Assembly: GCF_000165425.1 (NCBI RefSeq)
Contig: NW_001799399.1
Location: 633,336-697,335, forward strand
DNA: 64,000 nt
Direction of reading: 5' to 3'
Source of the DNA: Paramecium tetraurelia
Taxonomy: Eukaryota > Ciliophora > Oligohymenophorea > Peniculida > Parameciidae
Positions 13,042-28,300 of the stretch are shown here, piece by piece. A program made the translations under genes and the position numbers. Every line of letters begins with the position of its first letter. The first letter of the stretch is position 1. Under the pieces are notes generated by a model. It searched no databases. It saw only the letters and a program-made list of their open reading frames with translations, and was not told the DNA's origin.

Positions 13042-14500
13042 TCATTTGGTTTATTCAATAAGCTAAAGCAATAATGCTTGATTCTTCATCATATTTAATT
13101 TTGGTCTTGTAAATAATGCGAAAACAGAAGTTAACAAAGTAGTATTAGAAATTTGGGCTAACATGTATCTCTTATATTCTGATTTATGATTAGCACACAA
13201 TAACTAATAAAATTATGATAATATTCTTTTCATTCTTTATTTAGAAATTAGAATAGTTGGTTAGTGTTATTTGATATTTTAAATCATTTAATTCATCTAA
13301 ATATTGAATTTGTTTCTTTATTACAGATAATATTGTTAAATCTTTCTTACCCTTAAGTAGAAATTCACAAACGATTGCTATAATTACGCTTGCTTTTGGA
13401 TGAAGCTTGTGTCTGCCAAACATATAAAGATAAGTTATGATATTTATTATTAAATTTTTTCATTCACTTAATTTGAGTATATTGAAAGGGTTAAATTGGC
13501 TTGAATTAATATTTTACTTTTTTAGCCAAAATTTTTATCATTCAATTGTTTCCATCTTTATGCATAGAGTTTTGGAGAATTAGACATGCATCTTAAAATT
13601 TTATTGATTTTAAAATGAGCATAAATTAATTCCATTTGCTAAAGGAAATTTATAGTAATAATCCATTAATGGATATATTTTTTCATCATTCTTGATTAAT
13701 TTAATTATTTATATGATTATATTAGCATTCGTTAATATCTTTGAACTACATTTTGAGAGTATAATTAAAGTTTTTTCTGTTACACTTATAAAATTCTACT
13801 TTTTAAAGGTATTGATTCGGTTTTCTATTTGAGAGTGTTAAACCTACGATTTTCACTTAAAGATTTTAATGGAGGGACATTGCCGTCACTTAAGTGAGAT
13901 TTTTCTATACAATTAGTAGTTGTAATAGTAGTAGTATTATTTTTAACAGTAATACACGATTCTTCATCTGTCCTATTGTTATTTTATGAGCAGCTTCTTT
14001 TTCTGTTTTATTCTTAACCATAATAACAAAGGAAATAGCATCTGTCTTTTTCGGATTCTTATGTAATACTAAATTATATACTTTAAAACCATGCTTTAAG
14101 TTTGACTTATGTACTAAAATCAGATAAGAGAGTAATAAATAGATATTGCTTATGTTCCTCAGGTCTCTTAATTACAATAATTTTTTATTATTTTATAACA
14201 ACATGTTTTTGATGATTTGTTTCGGATGGCTAGAAGGTTTAAAAGGAGAAGTAAGTGTTGCATTTAAATGCTCCAACATTGAAAAATATTTTTAATGGAA
14301 AATAATCTTGAATCCTTATTTTAATATATTATGGATAGCCTTTCAATATGGAGATGCTTGACCATTAATCATTTTCTAATTCTAAACACTCATATTAGTA
14401 GTCTAGCTAATCCTATTTAAGTAGATAATTCCTCTATAAAATAATATAATACTAGAGTATATTTTTTGTATTAATAAGGTTGGTAGAAACTTGAATCCAT
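13042..14500 (-). CDS. Unrecognised basic, glutamine-rich protein
   Basis: Start ATG at 14498-14500, stop at 13042-13044; 472 residues after removing a 19-nt and a 21-nt intron. The frame stays open for about 1.4 kb under the ciliate code, and the length is an exact multiple of three. Residues 30-150 are mixed hydrophobic and polar and may be beta-rich (for example QYIKIRIQDYFPLKIFF). A low-complexity Ser/Asn/Thr patch follows. The second half is basic, helical and rich in Gln, Lys, Leu and Tyr. There is no signal peptide or membrane segment, and no family was recognised. The gene sits 37 bp downstream of the CDPK gene on the same strand and is convergent with PEX11 (38-bp gap). Other frames here are also open for 60-130 codons, so exon choice could change locally. 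Confidence 0.65.
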
Positions 14501-14537
14501 AAAAGTCTTATTTTAAATAGTTTATATATTAAAACAT

Positions 14538-16129
14538 TCATTTTTTCTGAACTATGCACTCTTATAAATTAGTCTTAAACTCTTAGAATGTGATTTCGCC
14601 GTCTTTATTGATATCAAAGAAATCGAAGACTGCGCGAGTTTCATCTTCATTGATGCTTGGTTCAATTCTTTTCAACATTTACCCCATTTCTTTTAAATCT
14701 AATCTCAAATCTGCAGACTTATCAAACTAATTATATTGATAGATTATACTTTTTTGAACAAATCAATAAGTTGAATGTTGTATTTGATAATAGAAAGCTT
14801 GAGTTTTTCTATCACATAATTAGCACGTTCTTCCACAGTATTTTTTCCTAAGATAGATTATTTTTTTGCTCTATCTCTAACCTGTTTTTCTTGTTTGACT
14901 TGAATCTAATGATATTTTAATTGTATACAGAATTATCTTCCAACCACTTTTTGAACTCTTCGAAATCTATTGAATTGCTCCCGTCCTCATCAAACTTATT
15001 AAATATATATTCGATTTCATCCCTTTAGATATCTTTATCAACTCTAGTTAAGAATCGACCTAATTCATTCACATCCAGGGCTTTATCCTTCGACATATCT
15101 AATTCTGTGAACAATTAGGTGATGTCCAATTTATCCTTTATAATCATTTGTCTAATATCGTTTATCAAGTATTATGCTTTGTCTTCCAATTTGGAATTCC
15201 CCTTAACAATATCCTAAAAGTACTAGGCAACTGCAGGATGCTTGTATATTTCCTCCCATGATAGTCTTTTAGATTCATCGGCCTATAGACAACCGATAAT
15301 TAAATCTTGAGTTTCTTGAGAGATTGGTATTTTATCAGTCGGGAACTTTAATGGTTATGTTCTGATATTCTTTAGTAATTCTGGAGGAGATCTTGCAGTC
15401 CATGGGGCTAAAACATTAGAGAAATTCTACTTTTTCCAAAGAGGGCTTCATAAAAGATGAATCCAATACTCCAGACATCGGTTTTGGAGTTGTATCTTTT
15501 GTGATCTAAGATTTAGGGACTCATATATAAGGGAGTTCCAACCATTGAGGACATCATGTCTTTTTTGAAATTGTCAACGCATTTTGCAAACCCAAAATCG
15601 GCTAATTTATAGGTCTAAGGAGGAATAGGTATGTTTTGAATACTGTTTTATCTAGTAAGATATTGGCAGGTTTCAAATCTCTATGGATGATTCCATTTTT
15701 AATGAGTTATGTGAAGCCAGTTAAGACATCGACTAAAAATTTAATGGCTTCTTTTTCTGTTAGATTTTTCTTTTTTTTGAGAAATCTAGATAATTAGAGA
15801 TTATTACTCATCAAAGTCACCTCCATCGCAAAATTCCTAAACTATATAATAATTATTTGAAGTTTCCATAACATCTAAAAGCTAGACAATATTTGGACTT
15901 TTCAACTTTCCCATAATTTTGATTTCCTATATTAATCCTTCTCTTAAGTAATCATCCCTTGAGTATAAAGAGGAAGATCATACGCATTAATGACGGATTT
16001 ATTAAGCATTTTGATGGCTACTTTCTCTCCTGTTTTTTCGTTGACTCCTTTGTAGACTGTTGCATAAGATCCCTCTCCAATCTTGTGATTGATATTGAAT
16101 AGGTATTTATCAATCCTCTTATCTCCCAT
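14538..16129 (-). CDS. Calcium-dependent protein kinase (CDPK-like) with four EF-hand positions
   Basis: ATG at 16127-16129, stop at 14538-14540; 481 residues once six introns of 22-29 nt are removed. The kinase domain spans about residues 8-265: glycine loop IGEGSYATVYKG, lysine in VAIKM, catalytic loop HRDLKPANI (Ala where CDPKs usually have Glu), DFGFAK, activation segment ending GTPLYMSPQ, then DVWSIGF. A junction helix and four EF-hand positions follow. The second (DEDGSNSIDFEE) and fourth (DINKDGEITFQE) have full calcium ligands. The first (DMSKDKALDVNE) and third (DKSADLRLDLKE) are degenerate. CDPKs are switched on directly by calcium; in ciliates they are expected in ciliary or exocytic signalling. 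No myristoylation start is seen (MGDK). Confidence 0.9.
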
Positions 16130-16334
16130 CTAATAATAGATATTAATTTAATTGAATAGAGGAGATCAATAATTTATGTAATATTCTGTTGATTTGATTA
16201 TATATTAATCATATAATTCAATCTATGTCATCCTATACAAAGGATTATTATCATTATAATAGATAGCAAGGTCGATTGTAAATACTTTTTGGGTATTATA
16301 ACAATTTCTCTCTTTGTCTTGAATTCAATTTATT
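16130..16334. other. Spacer between CDPK start and giant-gene stop
   Basis: A 205-bp AT-rich spacer on the upstream side of the CDPK gene, with no open frame of quality. It should hold the CDPK promoter and the 3' end of the giant gene. Confidence 0.45.
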
Positions 16335-19300
16335 TCATTTATTCATCTAAGAATACAATAAAAAATTACTGGTCATTAAATCTGGATTGCTAACTAAATT
16401 GTTATCTGCAGTGAAATATGCTTTGTAATAAGAATTGTCAAATAACAAAGTATAGTTGAAAATAGCATGTAGCTTTTGATCATCAGTGCTTGTTTTATTG
16501 CTATATTCAAATCTGATTTTGTAGACCCATTCCTATTAAATATAACTAATAACATTACCTTCTGAACTGGATAATTATTGGAATTAAGTCCCATTGAGAC
16601 TTGTTTGGATGAAGGAGCAGGTGAATCAGCTGGTAAGACCAGAGTGTACAAATTACCAGTGTATCTCAGAGACACATTGAAATACACGGCATCTTCGGTG
16701 ACATTGATCTTAATGGGATTATACTTAAACTCTTAAGGATACTCGAAGTATTCCCAAGCAGTGTTGAAAATGTTCTGATCTACGACTTCTGGGATTTCTG
16801 ATTGCAACAGATCCAAGTTTTGTTAGATTAATCTAATATATTCGTATGGCGATAGACCACCAACAGTTGCATCTGGATTAATTTGGAATGTATATGTTAC
16901 TGTTTGGGAGTCCAGTATTGATTGTACATCAGAGTCTAACTCACCATCAATTGTATATTTCTTGGGTTTCTCAATAGTTTAAAAGCTACTAGAAGGCAAT
17001 CCAGTGACTAAACCGAATGCACTCAACAATTTGTCAATATCAACATCTTTGCCAAGAGTGATCTTGAATTAAGCAGGCTAGTATTTGGTTGCAGTTGTAA
17101 AGTCGAATTATTTGACTTCGGTATTGTTGTTGCCACTTAAATCTGTAACAAAGAAATAGAGGGAATAATCTGTTTATTCTGTCAATCCTTGGAGATCCAA
17201 ATAGACATCATTATAGATATAATCTGAGGTGACAGGAGCAATAAAGCTTTGATTATTTCCAAATTGGGTGAATACATTAGTCAGTTTTTGTTAAGATTTT
17301 ATTTGCTCCATGGTAGGTTTGGGATTGCCTTTCAAGGTCAAATAATAGTACAAGGTAACACTTTCATCAATGCTGGCTCTGAAATACATGCTGGTTCTTT
17401 TTACATTGACAGCATAATAATTTACTACTTCAGGTATTTTGTCATCAGTCTCTAAGATTTCAAAATTGACAATATTATCAAGTATTGTATATAAGGAACT
17501 GTATTTGTCAACTATTTCAAATTAGATCTGGCCTGATAAAGCAGTTTATTTGGTAGTGTATTAAAGTTGAATGGAGGTTGTGCCAGCAGGGAATTTGACT
17601 TATCCAGCTGCATTGATGGGTTCAAATACCAATGAACTATCTTGATAAGGATTGATAGTTGTGAAATTGACTAGCAAGTCTTATGCAGCTGGTTAAGATA
17701 GAGTTAAAGTCATAGGTAATGATGTTCCACCTAAGGCTACTCTGAATACTCTTGGATTGATTGTCATGTATAATTGATTAGCAGTAGGTTTATCAACATA
17801 TTAAAAGAAGGAATCAGCCATCTCTGAAAACTTGGCAGTTGCTGATTCTACTTTGAGCCAACTGAATTGTTTTAATCCAACCTCAGTGGCATCATCATTA
17901 ATAGCCTAGATTTTGAAATACATCTCAGGTCCATTTGAAGGCAAAAACACTAATTCTGGTGGACTAAATTTAAATTCAGTTGACTAAGGGGTTAATGTTA
18001 CAGTATGACTGACAGACCTTTGGAGTGTAACCTTAATTGGTTTTGTTGTTAGATATCTAGGCAATGGGTCTATGCTTTCAACTGTGATAACTAATCCTTG
18101 TTGACTATAAGACAATGTTGAATTGGGTGATAGTGTTCCAAAGGTTTAGGCCACAATGTTTTTGTTTTGTGTGTCATAGATACTCACAACAAAATTATCA
18201 GTAGGACCTGCTGAACTTGGATTCTCGATATTGTCTAGAATGTAACATAACTATGCTGGACTATTCTTATTGCCCACATAAGCAGCAGTGTGACCAGAGA
18301 CAGCTATTCTTCTTAAGGAATTTGAATTCTTGCAGGAAGGAGATGAAGTTGAATTATCGTATGGCAATAAAGCATTATTGTGATCTAAACTGATATAACA
18401 AGGATAGCTCGATGATTTAAATGTAAATTGTTGTGGGAAATCTACAAACACTTAAGCTCCTAAAGGAATACTGATGTCTGTTTAAACACATAATGTGTAA
18501 GCAGCTTTAACTTACAAGTTTGTTGAAGAAGTAGCTAATTTAACCAATTTCATAGTCGATGGAGCTGCAGTTGGATTTATTTCAGCTGCCCCACTATTAT
18601 AAGTCAAAACATTGTTGTTGGAGTCAGTTGTCAATACGTCAATGGATCCTTTGATAGCAGTTGTATCGAAATTTGGATTGGTTATTCCCACCACTGAAAG
18701 AGTGAACTCTGTGTTTTAATCAATATTGGCATTCAAACTGACAGTTAATTTTGAATTGGCAGCAGAACATGGAACAATTACATTTGTTCCATTTTTGAAT
18801 TGTAAATTACATCCTAATGATAAATCAGATCTAGTCAATCCAGAAGGATAGGTATCAGTTGGAAATTGAATTTGAATAGTGCTGCCACTTGTCATATTTC
18901 CACTTGATGTCATATTCAAAGAATAAGTTGACACTTCTCCTGCATTAGCTGGTTCCATTATGAAATTGTTAATAGTAAGTGAAGGAACAGCAGGCTTGTA
19001 AGTGAATTTCAAAGAGGAATCCAAAGGATCTGTTTAATCAAGTAAAACATTGTCATAATAGGTTTAAGCTTAAAATATTTTAGTACTTTCGAAAGAAGGA
19101 TTTTTCAGTTTCAACATTAAGAGTGTCAAAGATCCTCCTTGAGGCCAAGTGAATTGATTCTTGATTCTCAACAAATAATTATTGATGTCCGAAGCAGAAT
19201 CGATAGAGTAGGTATAAGACAAAGCATCACTTGTCCAAGAAGCCCCTAATTTAGCTAGAGTGATTGAATTGGTTACAACTGATGCCCATTCTTTAGGCAT

Positions 19301-22300
19301 CTTCAATACTATTTCTCCAGATGCTGGGACTCTATATGAATTTTGAATAACAAAAGTGTATGATGCTGTTACAGATTAAAAGTTATTGGTATTTGACAGT
19401 TTCATGTAAATGACACCTACATTTTTCTTAGCATAGAATTAAAATGGTGAAAATCCAATTTCATTTACTTTCTCTCCATTTGGATGATACATTGTCAAAA
19501 CATAATCAGAGGCTAATGTTTATCCAGCATAATCAGAATTTTTAACTCCACTTAGTTTAATTTCCAACTCTTGCTGTGCTGGAATGTCTTTTGCTACAGT
19601 TACCTTAATTCCAGTTGTAGTCAATACACAACTAGTAATGTAAACTGAATTTAACAAACTACATACAGCTGGAGGAGTACTAGATGTGACATGATTGTAA
19701 TTCAATAAACCACGATTGGGGAATGTAATATCAATTGAACCTCCAGCAGGAATCTTGTAACTTGGAGAAAATTTGAAATCGTAATCAACAAAGATATCAC
19801 CTGCAAAATAACTACTTAATAGCATTGATTATGTGCTTGGAGTTGCTACATTTGGTGGAGTGATTCCACTTATAATGCAATCCACTCTTCTGTATTGAGA
19901 TTTTACAATCCTCATTCTAATATTATATGGAGTTGAGAATTCATAAGCAGGACCTCGTAATTAAGATATCTTTAGCGTATTAGTGCAACCAGTAACAGAG
20001 GCACCTGTTGGGAATGTGAAATAGATTTCTCTTGTTAATGGATATACGATGGTGGACATCTAAATCTAGTTCCATAACGCAGATATAGCACCATTTGATT
20101 CTGATGGGAATTCAAATTCTGGTGGGAATGTCAAAACAACTTAGTCTCCTGCCTAAAGTGGTTAATATGGAGTGGCTGGAGTTGTGCAATTGATGGATAT
20201 TGGATTGATAATCACTTGCATGTAGGCTCCAACTACATTAGGGTCCATTAAAATTTCAGCACTTGTTGGACATGTGGTAAAAACTGTATAACAGAGATTG
20301 CCATAACAATTAGGATCATAAACAGGTACAAAGTCAGTTGAATCTTAAATCAGTTCCACCTTTGTGCCATCACCCTTCTTTTTATAAGCTGATAGAGTGA
20401 CATTTCCTTTATTCTAATAAAATTACCCATTCTTAATATTCAAAAAGTGAACTTCTATTAAATCACCTTAACTGATATAATCAAAACCTCTAACTTCTAT
20501 GATTGCTGGATAATCAGGAGATTATTAGCTTGAAGCAATTAATGTACATTACAATGTACCTTTCAAGTTTCCGAAACCTTGACATAGGACATCTGTACTT
20601 GATTAACCTAGATTTAATGGGAATCCTGGATATCCACTATTGACAAAATCTTTGGTATTAAATTTATATCTTAATGTTCCAATAGGAGGAGCACTTAAAG
20701 GATCCTGACCTGAAGACGAAGTATCATAACCTGCTGGAATATCAAGTGGAGCTGTGAACGTTGCTTTAATAACAGTATATTGATTGGCTTCTCTAATTGT
20801 TGATTTGATAGAGAATGTAGGATCAGTAGCTGATGTAATTGGATCAGGGACCGCATATGCTTAATTGTAATTGTATTCTCTTTACACATTACCACCAGAA
20901 TCTGTTGAATCAATAAACACTTAGAATGTGTCATCTTAAGGTGTGGATGGTAACTTAATGCCATTGCCACCAATTGCATTCTTTGTTGTTACAGTAACCA
21001 TTGAACATTCTGGCTTTAATCCATAAGTGTTATCGGTACTCAAAGTAATCTTTCTGTCTGAGGTGATTTTGCAATTAACAGAATCCAAATCTGAATGATA
21101 TTCATTACTAATTTGACAAAGTGCATCTCCACCATTTGCTAGATCATAAGCAAGTGGTAACCAGATTTGTACTTGTGTATTTGAATTATCTGTTGTAGCT
21201 GGATGACTTGTTCTAGGTAACACTCTCATATGAACTTCAGCATAATCATCTGTTTAAGCTCTTCTATTCTCATATGAGATGGTATTTCTCCAAACTCTAA
21301 AAAGATTTGGTTATTTGACAGTATTTCCTCCAACCCAAGTTTATCCATCTGTGCCTTTGGATTCATCTATTACATATGATAAATTGGTTGAACTCTCATA
21401 AGTTTTACCATACCAACTGCCAGTCCATTTCTCAGAATTTGGATTGGTTAAGTTAAAATCAATTATCATCCATTAATCTTCCCCATGTCCTTAATAAGTC
21501 TAGAAATTATCAATTTCTATAAGCCACTTGTCAATGGGAGCTGGCAATTTTGTAATGACACAAGTAATTTTATTATCTAGATCAGCAGGATCTCGACTTA
21601 CTAATCCTCTATTAACTTTACAGTCTTATATATTTTAATAGTCATTTGGTGCCCAAAGTCTGATGTGTTTCATAGCCGAAGTAGTGGTTTGGAAATGAAT
21701 TCCCATATGATGTCTTACCATAGTGTTTTAAGCATTGTCATTTGTAGTTGTTTAAGAAACAATATATAATTGCCCAGTAGTAGGAGATATCTTCCCTCCA
21801 TTGAGTTGATATGTCTGATTGCTAATCAACCTATTATTTCTCCATATGTAGATTCTTAAAGGCGATGCTTATGCAATGTTATTGCTAATTGTTGGATCGT
21901 TAGTAGGATTATTCTATTTATAAACAAAGGGAGGATTTATAAAATTACCAGATTCCCTTTACTACCATTTAATAGTAGGATCCTAAATGGCAGCACTCAT
22001 AACCCACCAATGATTATAGTGTTAAGGAGTACATGGAGACAAGTAGCCATCTGAAAAGTTGGCATTGTATCTTCTTTGTAAACAATACCCTTTCATAGGC
22101 AAAGTATAAGGATAATTGAAATCATAGACAATTGTATCAAACCATTACACATTGTTATCACCAAAATAAGATTGCTATTGGGATAGAGCCACCTATGATC
22201 TTGAAATACCCCAAGTTGAAGTGGATGCTGCTGAGGGACTTGGAGGAGCATAAAGTGATGGAGGGAGATGCCAACAATAGTGTTCGTTCTGCGGATAGAA

Positions 22301-25300
22301 TGTACCATCCTCTTAAATGACTTCTACTGAGATTTTCACATGTTGGAAGGCTCCTTGGACATAACCATTACGAAAATCAGCAATTTGGAAATGGAACCTC
22401 TCTGCTGCTGCAATAGCATCAAAATAACTTCCAACTATATAAGATGGAGTGTTATTCCACACTTTATCTTGGCCTTTGATATTGTAACATTCAATATAGG
22501 TATTACCTTTAGGTTGCAATGGTCTATTTGCACCAGTGGTCTTGTACATACCATTACAAGCTACTTGTGCTCTGTCATCAGTTGCTGCCATTCTATTAGT
22601 CAAATCCATTGGCCAAGACTCTTCTAATTCATTATGTGTTATAAACTCAAAAACTAATCTAGAATAGGTAAGTAAACTTGGATCACCAGCAGGAATTGCA
22701 TTGGTTTCAGTTTGAGCAGTAAAATTGAGAATAGTCCAAGTTGGATCACCACCAACTGTACTTGCTTCCCAACCAACACTTTAACAATCAAATCCAAAGC
22801 TATCAAATGGGCATCCTGGAATCTAGGCTTCAAACCAACCCTTGTCATTTGTATTTACACCATTCTACATAGCAAAGAATGTGATCCAATTTAAATCCGA
22901 TGGGGATCTAACAACCCATCCATCGCCACCAAATTAACCGAATGTTGTAATTACTAATTCCCATTCATCTCCTACATGTATATCTATTTCTTCAGGAATA
23001 TAAATTTGTAAGGTGCCACCATTAACTCCAGCAGTCCAATCACATCGATGAGATTTGATATTGACTAATTAGAAGTCATTCGGGTCATTGAAATAACAGA
23101 CAATGTATTTTTGAGTTGAAACTGGCCAAAATGTATTTTGCATCCATAATTCAATATAATCATTTGGATACACCAAATTTTAATCTCTCAAAATAAATCT
23201 CAATCTAATTGGTCCCTTTCTACCTCCACAAATGATATAAGGATGTTAATATCTGTCCCAAAGAGTAACAATTAAATTACCTCCTTAGATAATTTAAGTA
23301 AGTGGAGTATTCTCAAAGAAGGTTTCTTCATCAATCAACCAAGTATTCTAGTTCTGATCCCAATATGTCCTCCAAATAAATGGAACTTAAGTTTACACGT
23401 TTGTTGGATTCACAATATCAAATTTAACACTTAAATACCCATCAATATTAGGATCGTAATCATTCAACCAATCCTTAATTATGATGATTCTGCTAGCTGG
23501 AATAATATCACATCCACTGTCTTATAAATTTTAGGATACTGTGCAATATTGATCAGTGAACACCCAATCATAACTTGGTAATGGAGGGAATGTAAAGACT
23601 ATTTTACCATTCTTAGGAATTTTATTATAAGGCAAGAACTTCAATTCATAAGTTTAAGGAGCTGCAGTTTCAGCTGGAGCAGGAATAGGATCAATAGACA
23701 TTTATTTAACTGTTGTAGATGTCTAATAAGCCAGTCTGTATTATGTTGCAGTTGTGAATACACTGTATTCAGTATAAGATCGAACTCCGATCTCTATGAA
23801 TAAAGTCATTTTATAATTGACTCCAGTGGGTATCTTGTATGGCATATTTTTGAATTTCTGAATAGTCAAAGTTTATGTAGCTGACTTAGTTAGCACAACC
23901 TTAGGAACAAAGGTAATCCATTTTGCAAGTTTATAAATAATTACAATATGATTGGTTGCAGTAGTGTATTCTATGTAATTGTATGGGTATAATCCACCAT
24001 TTGAATATAGAGTACCGGTTTCTGGATTATAAGGGTGCTCAAAAATAGTTTCAACATCGTCTGTACTCAATACCCATCTGTCATGGCAATAATCTAACAG
24101 GTCATCATAAGGATTATTGACTGTGGCTGTTACTCCTGACATTGCTCCAACCATATTTACTGTGAATGTTGGGGGTGTTATGGCAGTGTAAGTAGTAAAA
24201 GCATCAGGAATTGTATGGAATGTGTAAAAGTGAACAATTTCAGAATGATTTCTAGTTGATTTAGTACTTGCTTAGAATTCATAAGCCAACATTGATATTT
24301 TGCCATATGTGTATGAAGTTGATGGTAATTTTATTTTCGGGAAGGAAATTTCAACTATTTATTATGCTACCATGTCTTATTATGGATTCAACCATATTTC
24401 TACTGGTGCTACTCTGTGACTAGATCCTTGGTACACATAACATTTGAAAAATGGTTCCAATGGATCAATATTACTAATTTGAGGACAAGTGCTGCAAAAA
24501 CAATCAATCTCTTAAGCATTCTTGGTAAATCTACCTAAACCATTAGGGAACTATGATTATAAGTTGTCATCATCCATGGTTGGCAACTTTAGAATAATCT
24601 AACCCCAATTGGTATTTAAATTGGAGGATAATGTTCTTCTTAATCTAAAGCTAACTGTAAGGTCTGTTTGAGTATCTATTGTTCCTTAATGTACAGCAAC
24701 ATTAGTCTAGTATGTAGGTACTGTTGTTTCATCAAATCGATAATTCTAATAAGTAACGTATTTTTGGTAATCCGTTGTGCCTATTGTGATTTTCTTATCC
24801 TTAATATTAGCAATAGGAACTGAATCGTCAGTATCGTCATGCCATTAATAAGTGAAATCTGTTTATCCAATTTCTTAATGTCTCCATACCATAATTTTAA
24901 TTGTTACTATATCACCTGATGCAAAACCTGTATCTGAGGGTGCATACATTGTTATTTTATCATAGTTGGCTGAAGTATCTCCATTTCTACAATTCATGGC
25001 AGCTAAATTATTCCAAAAGCAAGCAAATTGTAATCTTTTGGTATTAATAGGCTGTTTGATTGTGACAGTCATGAAATTGTTGGTATCTATTACCACAGTG
25101 TCTGTCTACTTTGTTATTGCACTAGTCAATTTAACAGTTAAAGTGATTGGTCCTATTTCGCTATCTTACAATAATATTTAAGGTGCTTTAATGTAAGGCA
25201 TAGCTAATCTCATTTTAGTAAAGTTTATTATAGTCTAAGCTGTCAAAGTGTTTGATTAAATTAGTAAAGTAGAGGTATCCAAATTATCTGCAAAAAACTT

Positions 25301-28300
25301 CACTGTGATGCTTTTGCTACCAGGTGTTGTAGGAGTTTAAACCTAGATTTTTGCTGTGATTGCTTTAGTAGCCTTGATTGGAGTATTGAATATTATCTTC
25401 TTAGTTTATGCATCTATATCTGTACAAGTAGTCGAATATTCTAGATTTGTAAGATCATCGAAAATTTTGCAATATCCACCACTCAAAGTATAATCAGTAG
25501 GGAATATGATTCTAAATTAGTAATTGGTCTTTACTGGACCCAACAGAGTCATAGGAATCAGCATGACTGACAAAAAGTCTTTCATTAAATCTGAGTTACT
25601 ACTCACAGTACCATAATTAGCAATGTTAGATTATGTGGTTGTCACTGAGGTTGTAGTAGTTGCAACCTAAACAATAGTTTTGGTTTGGTAATTGATGAAA
25701 GATGCAGTAACTGCATGAGATTTAGTAAGAACATAGCTTGGTTAAATGAGACCATTGGTTATTGCCATAGTGATTGAAGTTCCTGTAGAATAGCCTGTTG
25801 GGAATACTATGAATACATTTTGCGAATCTAATGGGTCAATTCTAGAAGCAGTGCCACCAATAGTAGCTGCAAATATAGTGTAATCTTCTCCCCATATAAG
25901 AGGATCATAAGAAATTTTGACTATTGATTCATAATTGGGATCCACATCCTTTGTGAGACTAACCTAATATTAGTAATTGATTTGGGAGAAGCATGGTAAA
26001 GGTGTGATGGTTAAAGTACCAGTAGTGGATGAGGTGGCTGAGGATGCTGGTAAGGTATAAGCAGCAGCATAAGCATAGGTGTATTCATAAGAGTCAGCTC
26101 CAGATATTCTAATTTCGTAATCCATGATTAAATCAGTTGTTGAAGGATTCTTAAGATTTTGGATCACAAATTGTACTGTAGCTCCACTACCCAAGCCTGT
26201 AAAGTTGGTCAATCTAACGAATGAATGTGGTTTTTAGAAATCAACTATTCCATAGTACAAATAACATTTAAAATAGAGACCCAAGTTGCCAACCTTATCC
26301 AAACATCCAATTCTCTATCCATTTAGTATGCCAGTATTGAGATTATTTGTATTCAAGATTTTGAGTGATCCATCACTTTGAACATCTCTGATGGGAATTA
26401 AGACATCAATATAATCAGAAGAAGCCAAGGATTAAGTGGTCTTGTATTTGACGTAGAAGTTAGTTGACTCAGAAATGTGATCAACATAGCTTTGAGTGAC
26501 TAGATCAGAAACTTGATTGTTATAGATAGTAAATGGCAATACTTGAGAATAAGTGAGTGTTGCTCCTGCAAAGAATTTAAATTTCAGTTGGTATTGTCCT
26601 TATAATGCAGGTTCTGATAAGAATTTGATAAGGTTTTGATCATATTTGATTATCAATTCATAGACCTTATCCTTAACTAATTTTGGATTCAATGTAGTGA
26701 CTGTTGCTACGCTGTAAGTAATAGTAATTTTTTTATTTGTGGTATCTACAGTACATAAAGAAGGGACATGTTTGGCTAATTAAGTAGCCTTCTCTTTAAA
26801 CATGCATTTCAATCTATTAGTTACATCAAAGTTACCCAGCCCTAAATTCGCGGACTCGATAGTAAAGGTACCACTTGATGATAGATCAGCAAGCAATGAG
26901 AACTCAATCGTTAACTATCTTTCTACACCCTTAACTATTGCTTTGAAATTATCATAAAATAATTGCAATCCAAATGGTTATTTAACCACTCCTGATAATT
27001 GATGTCCTGATGCTGTATTTGAAGCTGTTATTGAAGCTGCTGTGCAAGAGGCTATTGCTATTGGTGTAGACTGGTTCTCATAGATTGTAATAGTGAATTA
27101 AACGGATCCAGCTGCAGCGGCAGTCTTCTTTTTGTATTTGATACAGATTTGACTATTACTGTTCATTTCGAGATATTCTGACAGTCTCATCCCATATGGA
27201 TTAGAGGTAATTTATGAGAACTTAGGTGGATACCCACTGTATGGAATATATTAGTTAATCAACGAGGATCCTGAACCACAGGTCACTTCATATGACCAAA
27301 TGTCATTATATGCAGAATTTGTAGTTGTAATTTCAATATATTAATAACATGTTGAAGTAGACACACACCCATTATGGTTGAAAGTCTTGAAGTTAGAGGG
27401 AAGTGTGAACGAAAACTCGAAAGAGGTGGAATCTATTTGTTGGGCAGAGCAAGTTGCAAAACTTAGACTGCTAGCACTTGTAGATCGAGTCAATATGATT
27501 TTCTCTTTAATAGATCTATCTGTTTTATCTAAGATGAGCACAATGGCTGCAATATCAGTAAGTGAAGAAGTAGGATAATATGGCAATTCTATATTACTCA
27601 ATGTAAATGCAATATCTGATTATCCATTGGCCATCTTTCCTTCAAAATAGCCCATTCTTTAATTAGTATAAGTATTATCTAAAGTTGTAGTTGTTGATGA
27701 TGACGAGATTGTAGCTGTGGAGGAGAGCATTTTCATTTGATTATATGTACCATATTTCACTGAATAGCCGCCAATAAGTTTAATGGCAAAATAATCGTCA
27801 TCAGCGAATGAATTAATACTTTGCTAAGTGTATATTGTAGAGGATGTTATTGTGCCAATAGATTAAGCAGATCCAATATGATTCAATGATCCACTATTAC
27901 TTAATGGAGCTGAAGGATTCAATTCACTTAATTTAATTATGAAACTTTCTCCAAACTTATAGATCTAATTGTTACCCTATCCTTTAATATAAAAACCGAA
28001 CTAAAACATTTTGGTCATGATCCAATAAGTTGGTGCAGAGTATTAATATTAAAACCATATTTTAATGCTGTTGATACTAGTACTTTGTTATTCGAATTTG
28101 CTAATGATGATTCTGTTATTGAACGGATCTCTGTGAGCAGTAGCTGAACCAATTGAGTTCAATCTAAAAGCAGGCACAAATTCACAATCTGAATTCTAAG
28201 CCGAAGCATAATCACATTATTCTTTTATAATTGTAGTTGGCAAAGAAACAAAAGAACCTAATAGATCCAAAAACAATTCTCCATCAAAACCATTAAAATT

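Noticed and set aside
13241-13423. A separate small minus-strand gene starting MFGRHKLHPKAS
   Set aside because: It is one of three simultaneously open frames. Another frame here continues the 13042-14500 gene without a break to a TGA, so this is a shadow.
22132-22627. Plus-strand frames of 62-95 codons opposite the giant gene
   Set aside because: They lie inside well-formed minus-strand modules and have no motif or flanking signals; they are antisense shadows.
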